DNA of 64,000 nt, taken from contig NZ_CP045643.1 of NCBI RefSeq assembly GCF_009498275.1, forward strand, positions 5,146,001 to 5,210,000, in the 5' to 3' direction. The stretch comes from Streptomyces fagopyri (GTDB lineage: Bacteria; Actinomycetota; Actinomycetes; Streptomycetales; Streptomycetaceae). Below, one piece after another: positions 42,333 through 50,539 of this stretch. The number at the start of each line of letters is the position of its first letter. Positions within the stretch are counted from its first letter, which is position 1. Under the pieces are notes generated by a model. It made no database searches, was not told the origin of the DNA, and saw nothing but the letters and a program-made list of their open reading frames with translations. The position numbers and the translations under genes were made by a program.

Positions 42333-42494
42333 TTGGTCATGTACGCACAAAGATTTCACCACGCGTACAACCATTCGCCCCTGTCGCGGATCTGATCATC
42401 CGAGTCAAGAGACTCCACATCACTTGGGCCCCGAGTGACGACGAGCCGTGAGGAACGACCACCGCAGGGGCCCCTTTCTCCACTTGGGGATCGC
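42333..42494 (+). promoter_or_regulatory. Structured leader, copy 2, upstream of the second secreted paralogue
   Basis: It repeats copy 1 nearly base for base over about 118 bp (42333-42450), then with small indels to the start codon. All three stems persist: TGTACGC/GCGTACA (42340-42346 with 42363-42369), GAGTC-AAGA-GACTC (42402-42415), and CACTTGG-GCC-CCGAGTG (42421-42437). In the last stem a C-to-T change turns a C-G-type pair into a T-G wobble and keeps the pairing. The loop of the first stem differs (AAAATCCT versus AAAGATTT) while its stem is unchanged. Confidence 0.65.
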
Positions 42495-43424
42495 ATGCGC
42501 ATTCGAGCCACTGTGGCTGCCGTTACCGGTGCCCTGGCCCTCTCCGCGTTTGTCGTGCCGGCCGCGCACGCCGCCGACTCCGGCTCCTCCTACCGTGCGG
42601 ACGTCGCGAAGGTCCTGGAAGCCGCGCACTCCGCGTCCGGAAAGACCGCGTTCACCGCCACCACCGCCGACGACGCGCCGTACGCCCTCAACGTCAGCTT
42701 CTCCGGCATCAAGGTGAACGGCGGCAAGGCCTTCGCGGTCGGCACCACCAACCACGTCGCTGTTCCGGTCACCTACACCCTGACCCACGGCGCCGAGGTC
42801 GACATCACCGCCGCCGACTTCCTGACGGGCCCGTACCTCTACAAGGGCAGCTTCACCAGCCCGGACAACGCGCTCTTCGGCGTCGACCCGGCGAAGTGCA
42901 CCGCCACCTCGTCGACCACCGCCTCCTGCAAGGGCAACATCGACGTCTACCCGGCCGAGGGCGACCTCATCAACTCGGACGCGGGTGCCTGGAAGGCCGC
43001 CGGTCTGGCCATCGCGTACAACGGCCAGAACCCGGACAGCCCCACCTTCGACATCAGCAAGGTCGGCGTCGCCGACCAGGGCGGCTTCACGTCCCCGAAC
43101 GTGCAGCGCTACTCCAAGCTGACGGTCAACGCCGCCCCGGAGCCGGTGAAGAAGGGCAAGACCATCACGGTCACGGGCAAGCTGTCCCGCGCCAACTGGG
43201 AGACGAACAAGTACGCGGGCTACACCGGCCAGTCGGTGCAGCTGCAGTTCCGCAAGAAGAGCAGCACCACGTACACGACCGTGAAGACGGTCAAGACGGA
43301 CGGCACCGGCAACCTGAAGACGACCACCACGGCGTCCGTCGACGGTTACTACCGCTACAGCTTCGTGGGCACCTCGACCACCCCGGCCGTCAAGGCCGCG
43401 GGCGACTACGTCGACGTCCAGTAG
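42495..43424 (+). CDS. Secreted protein with Ig-like C-terminal domain, paralogue 2
   Basis: A 309-residue exported protein. The signal peptide (MRIRATVAAVTGALALSAFV, cut probably after AHA) is almost the same as in paralogue 1. The middle domain has diverged and is longer (ALNVSFSGIKVNGGKAFAVGT ... DPAKCTATSSTTASCKGNIDVYPAEGDLI). The C-terminal domain (KLTVNAAPEPVKKGKTITVTG ... YYRYSFVGTSTTPAVKAAGDYVDVQ) is highly similar to paralogue 1. Start ATG 42495 follows GGGGATCGC. The unit period to paralogue 1 is 1091 bp. No enzyme motif is seen; a structural, adhesive or ligand-binding role outside the cell is inference. Confidence 0.85.
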   Translation: MRIRATVAAVTGALALSAFVVPAAHAADSGSSYRADVAKVLEAAHSASGKTAFTATTADDAPYALNVSFSGIKVNGGKAFAVGTTNHVAVPVTYTLTHGAEVDITAADFLTGPYLYKGSFTSPDNALFGVDPAKCTATSSTTASCKGNIDVYPAEGDLINSDAGAWKAAGLAIAYNGQNPDSPTFDISKVGVADQGGFTSPNVQRYSKLTVNAAPEPVKKGKTITVTGKLSRANWETNKYAGYTGQSVQLQFRKKSSTTYTTVKTVKTDGTGNLKTTTTASVDGYYRYSFVGTSTTPAVKAAGDYVDVQ

Positions 43425-43443
43425 CCGACCCGAGCCACCCACC

Positions 43444-43476
43444 GGTCCCCGCGCCCCCGCCGGGGGCGCGGGGACC
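43444..43476. terminator. Perfect 15-bp terminator after the second secreted paralogue
   Basis: GGTCCCCGCGCCCCC (43444-43458) pairs exactly with GGGGGCGCGGGGACC (43462-43476) around GCC. It separates two convergent genes and may serve both. Confidence 0.85.
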
Positions 43477-43483
43477 GCGTCGT

Positions 43484-45883
43484 TCACGCGGGAAAGCGGC
43501 GGTCCACCCCTCTCCACAGGAGTTCCAGGGCGGCCGCCGCGACCACCGAGATGCCCACCGCGATCCACGGCATCTCCACGCCCACCAGCTTCAGGGCGAA
43601 GAAGTGCTGGAGCCACGGCACGATCAGCACGACGACGAACGCCAGCCCCATCGAGGCCACCAGGGCGACGCGCCACCAGGTGTACGGCCGGGCGATGATC
43701 GCCAGCACCCACATCGAGATCAGGAACAGCGTCAGCGTCGCGGCGCTGGTCTCCGCGTCCAACTCGCCCGGCCCGGTGTAGTGATGACGGGCCACCAGAT
43801 AGGTCACGAAGGTGGCGACGCCGGCGACGACACCGCCGGGGATCGAGTAGCGCATGACCCGGCGCACGAAGTGCGGTCTCGCCCGCTCCGTGTTGGGGGC
43901 GAGCGCGAGGAAGAACGCCGGGATGCCGATCGTCAGGGTGGAGAGCAGGGTCAGGTGCCGGGGAAGGAAGGGGTATTCGACCCGCCAGCACACCACCAGC
44001 ACCGCGAGCAGCACCGAATAGACGGTCTTCACCAGGAACAGGGTCGCGACCCGGGTGATGTTGCCGATGACCCGGCGGCCCTCCGCGACCACCGAGGGCA
44101 GCGTCGAGAAGCTGTTGTTGAGCAGCACGATCTGGGCGACCGCCCGGGTCGCCTCCGAACCCGACCCCATGGAGACGCCGATGTCGGCGTCCTTGAGGGC
44201 CAGGACGTCGTTCACACCGTCGCCCGTCATCGCCACCGTGTGGCCGCGCGACTGCAGCGCGCCCACCATGTCGCGCTTCTGCTGCGGGGTGACCCGCCCG
44301 AACACCGTGCCCTTGTCCAGCGACTTCGCCATCTCCTCCCGCTCGTCGGGAAGCCTGCGCGCGTCCACGACCTCGCCGCTCAGACCGAGCTTGCCGGCCA
44401 CCGCGCCGACCGAGACCGCGTTGTCGCCGGACAGGACCTTCGCCCGGACGTCCTGCTCGGCGAAGTAGCGCAGGGTGTCCGCCGCGTCCGGGCGCAGCCG
44501 CTGCTCCAGTACGACCAGCGCGGTCGGCCGCGCGCCCTTCTTCACCTCGGGATCGTCGAGGTCCCTGGTGGCCCGGACGAGCAGCAGGACCCGCAGCCCC
44601 TCCTCGTTCAGCCGCTCGGTCTCGGCGAGCGCCGGGTCGTCGGGGGGCAGCAGCACGTCGGGGGCGCCGAGCAGCCAGGTGCCGGCCTCGCCGTCGCCCT
44701 CGCTGAAGGACGCCCCGCTGTACTTGCGGGCCGAGGAGAAGGGCAGCGACTCGACGCAGCGCCAGTCCTCGCTGTCCGGGTAGGCGTCGATGATCGCCCG
44801 GAGGGAGGGGTTGGGCCGTGGGTCGGACTCGCCGAGCGCGCCGAGGACCTTGCGCACGTACGACTCGTCGGCACCCCCCAGTGGCCGCAGCTCGGTGACG
44901 TCCATGCCGCCCTCGGTGAGGGTGCCGGTCTTGTCGAGGCAGACGGTGTCGATGCGGGCGAGGCCCTCGATGGCCGGAAGTTCCTGCACGAGGCACTGTT
45001 TCCGGCCAAGTCTGATGACGCCGATCGCGAAGGCGACGGAGGTGAGGAGGACCAGACCCTCGGGGACCATCGGCACGATCCCGCCGACCGTCCGCGCGAC
45101 GGAGTCCTTGAAGCCGTGCTGCTTGACCACGAGTTGGCTGATGACCAGTCCGATCGCGGTCGGGATCATCATCCAGGTCACGTACTTGAGGATCGTGGAG
45201 ATACCGCTGCGCAGCTCGGAGTGGACGAGCGTGAACCGTGACGCCTCCTCGGCGAGCTGGGCCGCGTACGCCTCGCGGCCCACCTTCGTCGCGGTGAACG
45301 CGCCGCCGCCCGCGACCACGAAACTGCCCGACATCACCTCGGCCCCGCGGCGTTTGACCACTGGGTCGGCCTCGCCGGTGAGCAGTGACTCGTCGATCTC
45401 CAGGCCGTCGGCCTCCACGCAGGTGCCGTCGACGACGATCTTGTCCCCGGGGCCGATCTCGATCACGTCCCCGAGCACGATCCGCGAGGTGCTGACCTCG
45501 GCGGCGACCCCGTCCCTGCGCACCGTCGGCTTCGCCTCGCCGATCACCGCGAGCGAGTCCAGGGTCTTCTTGGCCCGCCACTCCTGGATGATGCCGATCC
45601 CGGTGTTGGCGATGATCACGTATCCGAACAGGCTGTCCTGGAACGGGGCCACGGACAGCATGATCAGCCAGAGCACACCGATGATCGCGTTGAACCGGGT
45701 GAAGACGTTCGCGCGGACGATCTCGCCCAGCGAGCGGCTGCTGCGCACCGGGACGTCGTTGACCTCGCCGCGTGCCACCCTTTCGGCCACTTCGGCGGCG
45801 GACAGCCCCCTGGCCCGCCCGAGAGCGGGGAGGGGTACGGGGTGCACAGGATCGAGTTCCGCGCCCGCGTCGATGTGCGTCAT
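43484..45883 (-). CDS. HAD-IC P-type ATPase, CtpE-like (probable Ca2+ transporter)
   Basis: A 799-residue P-type ATPase. Motifs are LLTGEADP with TGE at 169-171 (actuator domain), PEGL at 274-277 in the membrane motif, CLDKTGTLT with the phosphorylated Asp317, and GDGVNDVLALKDADIGVSMG with the hinge Asp residues. About ten membrane helices are visible. No N-terminal heavy-metal-binding domain is present. The length and PEGL signature fit the actinobacterial CtpE branch, which moves Ca2+ in mycobacteria; I infer a similar ion here. ATG 45883 is used. It converges with the secreted-protein pair across a perfect terminator. Confidence 0.87.
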   Translation of the reverse strand: MTHIDAGAELDPVHPVPLPALGRARGLSAAEVAERVARGEVNDVPVRSSRSLGEIVRANVFTRFNAIIGVLWLIMLSVAPFQDSLFGYVIIANTGIGIIQEWRAKKTLDSLAVIGEAKPTVRRDGVAAEVSTSRIVLGDVIEIGPGDKIVVDGTCVEADGLEIDESLLTGEADPVVKRRGAEVMSGSFVVAGGGAFTATKVGREAYAAQLAEEASRFTLVHSELRSGISTILKYVTWMMIPTAIGLVISQLVVKQHGFKDSVARTVGGIVPMVPEGLVLLTSVAFAIGVIRLGRKQCLVQELPAIEGLARIDTVCLDKTGTLTEGGMDVTELRPLGGADESYVRKVLGALGESDPRPNPSLRAIIDAYPDSEDWRCVESLPFSSARKYSGASFSEGDGEAGTWLLGAPDVLLPPDDPALAETERLNEEGLRVLLLVRATRDLDDPEVKKGARPTALVVLEQRLRPDAADTLRYFAEQDVRAKVLSGDNAVSVGAVAGKLGLSGEVVDARRLPDEREEMAKSLDKGTVFGRVTPQQKRDMVGALQSRGHTVAMTGDGVNDVLALKDADIGVSMGSGSEATRAVAQIVLLNNSFSTLPSVVAEGRRVIGNITRVATLFLVKTVYSVLLAVLVVCWRVEYPFLPRHLTLLSTLTIGIPAFFLALAPNTERARPHFVRRVMRYSIPGGVVAGVATFVTYLVARHHYTGPGELDAETSAATLTLFLISMWVLAIIARPYTWWRVALVASMGLAFVVVLIVPWLQHFFALKLVGVEMPWIAVGISVVAAAALELLWRGVDRRFPA

Positions 45884-46048
45884 GCATTCGACGGTACGTG
45901 CGGTACCGGGGCTTCACCTGCCGAGTGCCCCGAAGATCCGACCAGGGGAGGACGGGGGCGGCGGGTTGTGATGCCCTGGTTGGAGGCCGGAGGCGGGAAG
46001 CCTGGGGTCGGGGACGGCCCTGGGCCGGAGATACGCCCGGGGAGCCGG

Positions 46049-46327
46049 TTACTCCGCTGCCGTGGACGACGGCCCGGTGCCCGCCGCCGCGGCCCGCTTG
46101 ATCGCGGCGTCGCGCCCGCGGACATACCAGACGCCGATGAGTCCGAGGCCGGCGCCGGCCAGACAGGTCCACAGCCACCAGGTGTGCCCGTGGTCGTCGT
46201 ACCAGCCGTAGAACGGCAGCTGCACCAGGAAGAGGACGAACCAGAGGATCGTGCCGCCCGTGATGGTGGCGACGACGGGGCCCTCCAGGGGCTCCGGCGC
46301 CTCGTGCTTGGGGGTCCACTTCGCCAT
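46049..46327 (-). CDS. DUF2530 membrane protein
   Basis: A 92-residue protein with two membrane helices (VVATITGGTILWFVLFLVQLPFYGW and WWLWTCLAGAGLGLIGVWYVRG), a short cytoplasmic lead (AKWTPKHEAPEPLEGP) typical of the DUF2530 family as I know it, and a polar Ala/Ser/Thr tail. ATG 46327 is preferred to 46333 because it opens the conserved segment. Function unknown. It lies 165 bp upstream of the P-type ATPase on the same strand, so co-transcription is possible. Confidence 0.82.
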   Translation of the reverse strand: MAKWTPKHEAPEPLEGPVVATITGGTILWFVLFLVQLPFYGWYDDHGHTWWLWTCLAGAGLGLIGVWYVRGRDAAIKRAAAAGTGPSSTAAE

Positions 46328-46565
46328 GGGCACAGCTTACGAGGCCGTGGACCGGCCGGTGCTCGCACCCGTGTTCCCGGTGCGCACCAACGGTCTACGC
46401 GCGGAGATAGCGATTTCGGATTCATATGTTCATACTGAAACAGTCCGAGTCTGGCCAGTTGTATTCGTAGGAAAGCACCAACAGGGCCTGGGGAATCCCG
46501 TGGGTGACCGACCGCCGGCCGGACTCGATCATGTTCACCGTCCCCCCGCACGCTTGAGGACCCGC
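46328..46565 (+). promoter_or_regulatory. AT-richer upstream region of the NCS2 permease gene
   Basis: Bases 46405-46480 are markedly richer in A/T than the surroundings. They hold a loose inverted pair CATATGTTCATA with flanking GATTC/GAAAC words (46420-46442). A promoter probably lies here, but I cannot assign clear -35 and -10 boxes. No purine-riboswitch core was seen. Confidence 0.35.
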
Positions 46566-48017
46566 ATGTCCACCTCGGCCGCCACCAAGGCCCCCGCCCC
46601 GCAGGAGCCGGAGTCCCGGCCCGCGCGGAGCGCCCTCGACCGCTACTTCAAGATCTCCGAACGGGGCTCCAGCGTCCCGCGCGAGATCCGCGGCGGTCTC
46701 GCCACCTTCTTCGCGATGGCCTACATCATCGTGCTGAACCCGATCATCCTGGGCAGCGCGAAGGACATGTACGGGCACCACCTGGACAACGGTCAGCTGG
46801 TCACCGCGACCGCCCTGACCGCGGCCTTCACGACGCTCCTCATGGGTGTCATCGGCAACGTGCCGATCGCGCTCGCGGCCGGCCTCGGTGTGAACACGGT
46901 CGTCGCGCTCCAGCTCGCCCCGCGGATGTCCTGGCCGGACGCCATGGGCATGGTCGTGCTGGCCGGCTTCATCGTGATGCTGCTGGTCGCCACCGGGCTG
47001 CGCGAGCGCGTCATGAACGCGGTGCCGCTGGGGCTGCGCAAGGGCATCTCGATCGGTATCGGCCTGTTCATCATGCTGATCGGCCTGGTCGACTCCGGCT
47101 TCGTCTCCCGCATCCCGGACGTCGCCCAGACCACCGTGCCGCTGCAGCTCGGCGCCGACGGTCACCTCAACGGCTGGCCGGTGCTGGTCTTCGTCCTCGG
47201 CACGCTGCTCACGCTCGCGCTGATCGTGCGCAAGGTGCCGGGCTCGATCCTCATCTCGATCGTCACCATGACGGTCCTCGCGGTGATCGTCAACGCCGTC
47301 GCCAAGGTCCCCTCCTGGGGCCTGACCACCCCGAAGTGGCCGGGCAACCCGGTCGCCACCCCGGACTTCGGGCTCGTCGGCAAGGTCAGCCTCTTCGGCG
47401 GGTTCGGCAAGGTCGGTGTGCTGACCGGCATCCTCTTCGTCTTCACCGTGCTGCTGTCGTGCTTCTTCGACGCGATGGGCACGATCATGGGTGTCAGCGA
47501 CGAGGCCAAGCTGACCGACGCGCAGGGCAACATGCCCGGCATCAACAAGGTCCTCTTCGTCGACGGCATCGCGGTCGCCGCGGGCGGCGCCAGCTCCTCC
47601 TCGGCCACCACCTGCTTCGTGGAGTCCACGGCGGGCGTCGGTGAGGGTGCGCGCACCGGCTTCGCGAACGTCGTCACCGGCGCGCTCTTCGCGATCGCGC
47701 TCTTCCTGACCCCCATCGCCACGATGGTCCCGTCCCAGGCCGCCACCCCCGCGCTGCTCGCGGTCGGCTTCCTGATCCTGTCCGGCTCGGTCCGCGAGAT
47801 CGACTGGGCCGACCACACGATCGCGATCCCGGCCTTCGTGACGATGGTGATGATGCCGTTCACCTACTCGATCACGAACGGCATCGGCATGGGCTTCATC
47901 ACCTTCGTGGTGCTGCGTCTCGCGGCCGGCCGGGGCCGCGACATCCCGGTCGCGATGTACGTGGTGTCGGCGGTCTTCGCCTTCTACTACCTGATGCCGG
48001 CCCTCGGCCTCACCTGA
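46566..48017 (+). CDS. NCS2-family purine (AzgA-type) permease
   Basis: A 483-residue, about 14-helix transporter of the NCS2 family, most like the AzgA/guanine-hypoxanthine branch. Segments are SVPREIRGGLATFFAMAYIIVLNPIIL near residue 35, GNVPIALAAGLGVNTVVA with the conserved loop, GLRKGISIGIGLFIMLIGLVDSG, FFDAMGTIMGVSDEA and GASSSSATTCFVESTAGVGEGARTGFANV, which is the family's substrate-site signature. It imports purine bases by proton symport, probably adenine or hypoxanthine/guanine. ATG 46566 follows GAGGACCCGC. A longer opening to 46251 has unlikely codons. Monocistronic with a large inverted repeat after it. Confidence 0.92.
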   Translation: MSTSAATKAPAPQEPESRPARSALDRYFKISERGSSVPREIRGGLATFFAMAYIIVLNPIILGSAKDMYGHHLDNGQLVTATALTAAFTTLLMGVIGNVPIALAAGLGVNTVVALQLAPRMSWPDAMGMVVLAGFIVMLLVATGLRERVMNAVPLGLRKGISIGIGLFIMLIGLVDSGFVSRIPDVAQTTVPLQLGADGHLNGWPVLVFVLGTLLTLALIVRKVPGSILISIVTMTVLAVIVNAVAKVPSWGLTTPKWPGNPVATPDFGLVGKVSLFGGFGKVGVLTGILFVFTVLLSCFFDAMGTIMGVSDEAKLTDAQGNMPGINKVLFVDGIAVAAGGASSSSATTCFVESTAGVGEGARTGFANVVTGALFAIALFLTPIATMVPSQAATPALLAVGFLILSGSVREIDWADHTIAIPAFVTMVMMPFTYSITNGIGMGFITFVVLRLAAGRGRDIPVAMYVVSAVFAFYYLMPALGLT

Positions 48018-48022
48018 CGGGT

Positions 48023-48081
48023 GGGGTCACGCGACCCCGGCCTCCGGGGTCCCCCGGAGGCTCCCGGGCTCACGTGACCCC
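48023..48081. terminator. Nested inverted repeat (bidirectional terminator) covering the end of the RHH gene
   Basis: An inner perfect 9-bp hairpin (CCTCCGGGG/CCCCGGAGG, 48041-48060) lies inside an outer perfect arm pair GGGGTCACG (48023-48031) and CGTGACCCC (48073-48081). The outer right arm contains the stop codon of the RHH gene on the minus strand. It separates convergent genes. Confidence 0.75.
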
Positions 48082-48252
48082 GTAGAACTTCTCCGTCTCG
48101 TCGACGGCGGTCTGGAACCGCTCGTCGAAGTCATCGCGAATGAGCGTCCGGACGACATAGTCCTGGACGCTCATTCCGCGTTTGGCGGCATGGTCCCGGA
48201 GCCGGTCGAGCAGCTCCCCGTCTATCCGCAGGCTGAGCACACTGGTCCCCAT
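48070..48252 (-). CDS. Ribbon-helix-helix protein, CopG/antitoxin-like
   Basis: A 60-residue protein. The first strand TSVLSLRIDGELLDRLRDHAAKRGMSVQDYVVRTLIRDD is a typical ribbon-helix-helix DNA-binding fold (beta strand, two helices, with the Gly-Met-Ser turn). The tail DERFQTAVDETEKFYGVT is acidic. Such proteins act as small repressors or antitoxins, but no toxin gene adjoins it. ATG 48252 is used. The stop codon lies inside the outer arm of the terminator repeat. Confidence 0.82.
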   Translation of the reverse strand: MGTSVLSLRIDGELLDRLRDHAAKRGMSVQDYVVRTLIRDDFDERFQTAVDETEKFYGVT

Positions 48253-48365
48253 GGAGTCGAGGGTCGCCGGACTTCGGCGCGCGATGGGTCACTTTTCGCG
48301 ATGGAGTCACTCGTACGAGTGACGTGAGGATGCAGTGGTCCGTGTCACGGGCACCCCGATGCTCC

Positions 48366-48391
48366 TTAGCGAGAGTAATGAGTTAAGCTAA
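48366..48391 (+). promoter_or_regulatory. Inverted repeat and candidate leaderless promoter upstream of the MarR gene
   Basis: TTAGC (48366-48370) and GCTAA (48387-48391) bracket an A/T-rich segment. TAAGCT (48384-48389) is a -10-like hexamer 6 nt before ATG 48396, so the transcript may start at or near the start codon. The repeat is a plausible MarR self-operator covering that -10. Confidence 0.45.
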
Positions 48392-48395
48392 ATAC

Positions 48396-48833
48396 ATGCC
48401 TGACCTCACCCATGGCGACGACGCTGCCGCCGTGAACGCCCTGCGCTCCGCAGTGATGCGGCTGTCGCGTCGACTCAAGCACCAGCGGGTCGACGAGTCG
48501 CTGAGTCCGACCGAGATGTCGGTGCTCGGCACCCTGGCCCGCTGTGGCTCCGCCACGCCGGGTGAACTCGCCCGCAAGGAGCATGTGCAGCCGCCCTCGA
48601 TGACCCGCATCGTCGCGTTGCTCGAAGCCAAGGCCCTGGTCAGGCTGGAGCCTCACCCCGAGGACCGGCGACAGAAGGTCGTCACGCAGACCGACAAGGC
48701 CGAGGCGATGCTCGAAGAGAGCCGCCGCCGGCGGAACGCGTGGCTGGCCGGCCTGGTCGAGGCCCTGGACGAGGACGAGTGGGCCAAGCTCCGCGAGGCC
48801 GCTCCCGTCCTGGAGAAACTCGCACAGATCTGA
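48396..48833 (+). CDS. MarR-family transcriptional regulator
   Basis: A 145-residue winged-helix regulator. Helices AVNALRSAVMRLSRRLKHQRV and SPTEMSVLGTLARCGSATPGELARKEHVQPPSMTRIVALLEAKALVRL (recognition helix at PPSMTRIVALLE) lead into the wing PHPEDRRQKVV. The C-terminal dimer helices are EAMLEESRRRRNAWLAGLVEALDEDEWAKLREAAPVLEKLAQ. Such proteins usually repress a neighbouring efflux gene and respond to small phenolic or drug ligands. The MFS gene follows 87 bp downstream on the same strand. The start lies next to an inverted repeat. Confidence 0.92.
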   Translation: MPDLTHGDDAAAVNALRSAVMRLSRRLKHQRVDESLSPTEMSVLGTLARCGSATPGELARKEHVQPPSMTRIVALLEAKALVRLEPHPEDRRQKVVTQTDKAEAMLEESRRRRNAWLAGLVEALDEDEWAKLREAAPVLEKLAQI

Positions 48834-48920
48834 CGCACCGCCCGGCGTGCCGACCGAGGTCCGGCCGGCACGCCCTCACCCCGGACACCGCCGTCCGTGC
48901 CCCCAAGGAGGCGAGCCCTT

Positions 48921-50501
48921 TTGAGTTCGGGACCCGGAGCAGACTCCGCCCCCGCACCAGCCACCCACGACTCCCCGCCCGCCCCTGACGGTGTCACCCA
49001 CCCGTCCCGCACACCCGGATCCCGGACCCGCCCGACCTCGGCCCCCTCGGCCCCCTCGGCCCCCTCGGCCCCCTCGGCCCCCTCGGCCCCCTCGGTCCTC
49101 CCGGTCACGGCCCCCGCGGCGGCATCCCCGTCGCCTGTGCCGCCGGCCCCCACGACCTCGGCGGCCCCGGCCGCCCGGCCGGCCCCTTCACCGTCTGTGC
49201 CGTCGGCGTCGTCATCGGCGTCGTCATCGTCATCGATGTTCAGTTCCCTGAAGATCCGGAACTACCGGCTGTTCTTCCTCGGACAGGTCGTCTCCAACAC
49301 CGGCACCTGGATGCAGCGCATCGCCCAGGACTGGCTGGTCCTGAGCCTCACCGGCTCCTCCGCCGCGGTCGGTATCACCACCGCGCTGCAGTTCCTGCCG
49401 ATGCTGCTCTTCGGGCTGTACGGCGGTGTCCTGGTCGACCGCCTTCCCAAGCGCCCCACCCTGCTGGCCACCCAGACGGCCATGGGCGTCACCGGGCTCG
49501 TGCTCGCCTTCCTGACCCTCTCCGGCCACGTCCAGGTCTGGCACGTCTACCTGGCTGCCTTCGGCGTCGGCCTCGCCACGGTCGTCGACAACCCGGCCCG
49601 CCAGTCCTTCGTCTCCGAGATGGTCGGCCCGGGCCAGCTGCAGAACGCGGTCAGCCTCAACTCCGCCAACTTCCAGTCCGCCCGCCTCGTCGGCCCCGCC
49701 GTCGCGGGCGTGCTGATCACCGGCGTGGGCACCGGCTGGGCGTTCCTGTTCAACGGGCTGTCCTTCGTGGCCCCCATCGCCGGGCTGCTGCTGATGCGCG
49801 CCCGCGACCTGCACACGGTCGAGCGTGCGCCCCGCGGCAAGGGCCAGCTCCGCGAAGGCCTGCGCTACGTCGCCGGCCGTCCCGACCTGGTCTGGCCGAT
49901 CGTCCTCGTCGGCTTCATCGGCACCTTCGGCTTCAACTTCCCGGTCTGGCTCTCCGCCTACGCGGACGACGTCTTCGACGCGGGCGCCGGCGCGTACAGC
50001 CTCTTCAACACGCTGATTGCGGTCGGCTCGGTGGCCGGCGCGCTGCTCGCCGCCCGTCGCGGCACGGCCCGGCTGCGCGTGCTGATCGCGGCGGCCCTGG
50101 CCTTCGGCCTGCTGGAGGCGGTGGCGGCCGTGGTGCCGTCGCTGTGGCTCTTCTCGCTGCTCATGGTCCCGATCGGAGTCTTCGGCCTGACGGTCAACGT
50201 CACGGCGAACACCTCGGTCCAGATGGCCACCGACCCCGCCATGCGCGGCCGTGTCATGGCGCTGTTCATGATGGTCTTCGTGGGCGGCACGCCACTGGGC
50301 GCGCCGCTGGTCGGCTGGGTCACCGACGCCTACGGCCCGCGGGTCGGCTTCGCGCTCGGTGGCCTGGTCTCGGCCGCCGCCGCGACGGCCGTCGGCCTGG
50401 TCCTGGCCCGCGTCGGCGGGCTGCGTCTGTCGGTCGGCTGGCACCGCGGCCATCCGCGGGTGCGCTTCGTCCCCAAGGAACGGCTGGCGACCGCGGTCTG
50501 A
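48921..50501 (+). CDS. MFS (DHA3/enterobactin-exporter-like) efflux transporter with repetitive N-terminal tail
   Basis: A 526-residue protein starting at TTG 48921; AAGGAGG lies 9 nt upstream and decides this rare start. The first 105 residues are disordered and Pro/Ala/Ser-rich, including six SAP triplets. The membrane part begins SSLKIRNYRLFFLGQVVSNTGTWMQRIAQDWLVLSLTG and has GGVLVDRLPKRPTLL (motif A), VVDNPARQSFVSEMVGPGQLQNAVSLNSANFQSARLVGPAVAGVLI (motif C region) and GRVMALFMMVFVGGTPLGAPLVGW. It is of the DHA3 multidrug-type. The MarR gene upstream probably controls it. A start at ATG 49236 would drop the tail. Confidence 0.88.
   Translation: MSSGPGADSAPAPATHDSPPAPDGVTHPSRTPGSRTRPTSAPSAPSAPSAPSAPSAPSVLPVTAPAAASPSPVPPAPTTSAAPAARPAPSPSVPSASSSASSSSSMFSSLKIRNYRLFFLGQVVSNTGTWMQRIAQDWLVLSLTGSSAAVGITTALQFLPMLLFGLYGGVLVDRLPKRPTLLATQTAMGVTGLVLAFLTLSGHVQVWHVYLAAFGVGLATVVDNPARQSFVSEMVGPGQLQNAVSLNSANFQSARLVGPAVAGVLITGVGTGWAFLFNGLSFVAPIAGLLLMRARDLHTVERAPRGKGQLREGLRYVAGRPDLVWPIVLVGFIGTFGFNFPVWLSAYADDVFDAGAGAYSLFNTLIAVGSVAGALLAARRGTARLRVLIAAALAFGLLEAVAAVVPSLWLFSLLMVPIGVFGLTVNVTANTSVQMATDPAMRGRVMALFMMVFVGGTPLGAPLVGWVTDAYGPRVGFALGGLVSAAAATAVGLVLARVGGLRLSVGWHRGHPRVRFVPKERLATAV
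49039..49092 (+). repeat. 9-bp tandem repeats encoding Ser-Ala-Pro triplets
   Basis: CCCTCGGCC-type 9-mers repeat about six times, giving six consecutive SAP triplets in the N-terminal tail of the MFS protein. Reading frame is kept. Confidence 0.85.
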
Positions 50502-50539
50502 CCGGGAACCGTGGCCCCCGTCCCTGGGAGAGTGGCGGC

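Noticed and set aside
42420-46319. Open frame of 1299 codons on the minus strand across the secreted-protein and P-type ATPase genes
   Set aside because: It is antisense to, or a shifted frame of, well-recognised genes and has an Arg/Gly/Pro composition typical of G/C-biased shadow frames.
46328-46565. Purine riboswitch before the NCS2 permease
   Set aside because: The conserved purine-riboswitch core and its loop-loop sequences are not present.
48070-48252. Toxin-antitoxin pair around the ribbon-helix-helix gene
   Set aside because: No small toxin-like gene adjoins it; the neighbours are a purine permease and a MarR gene.
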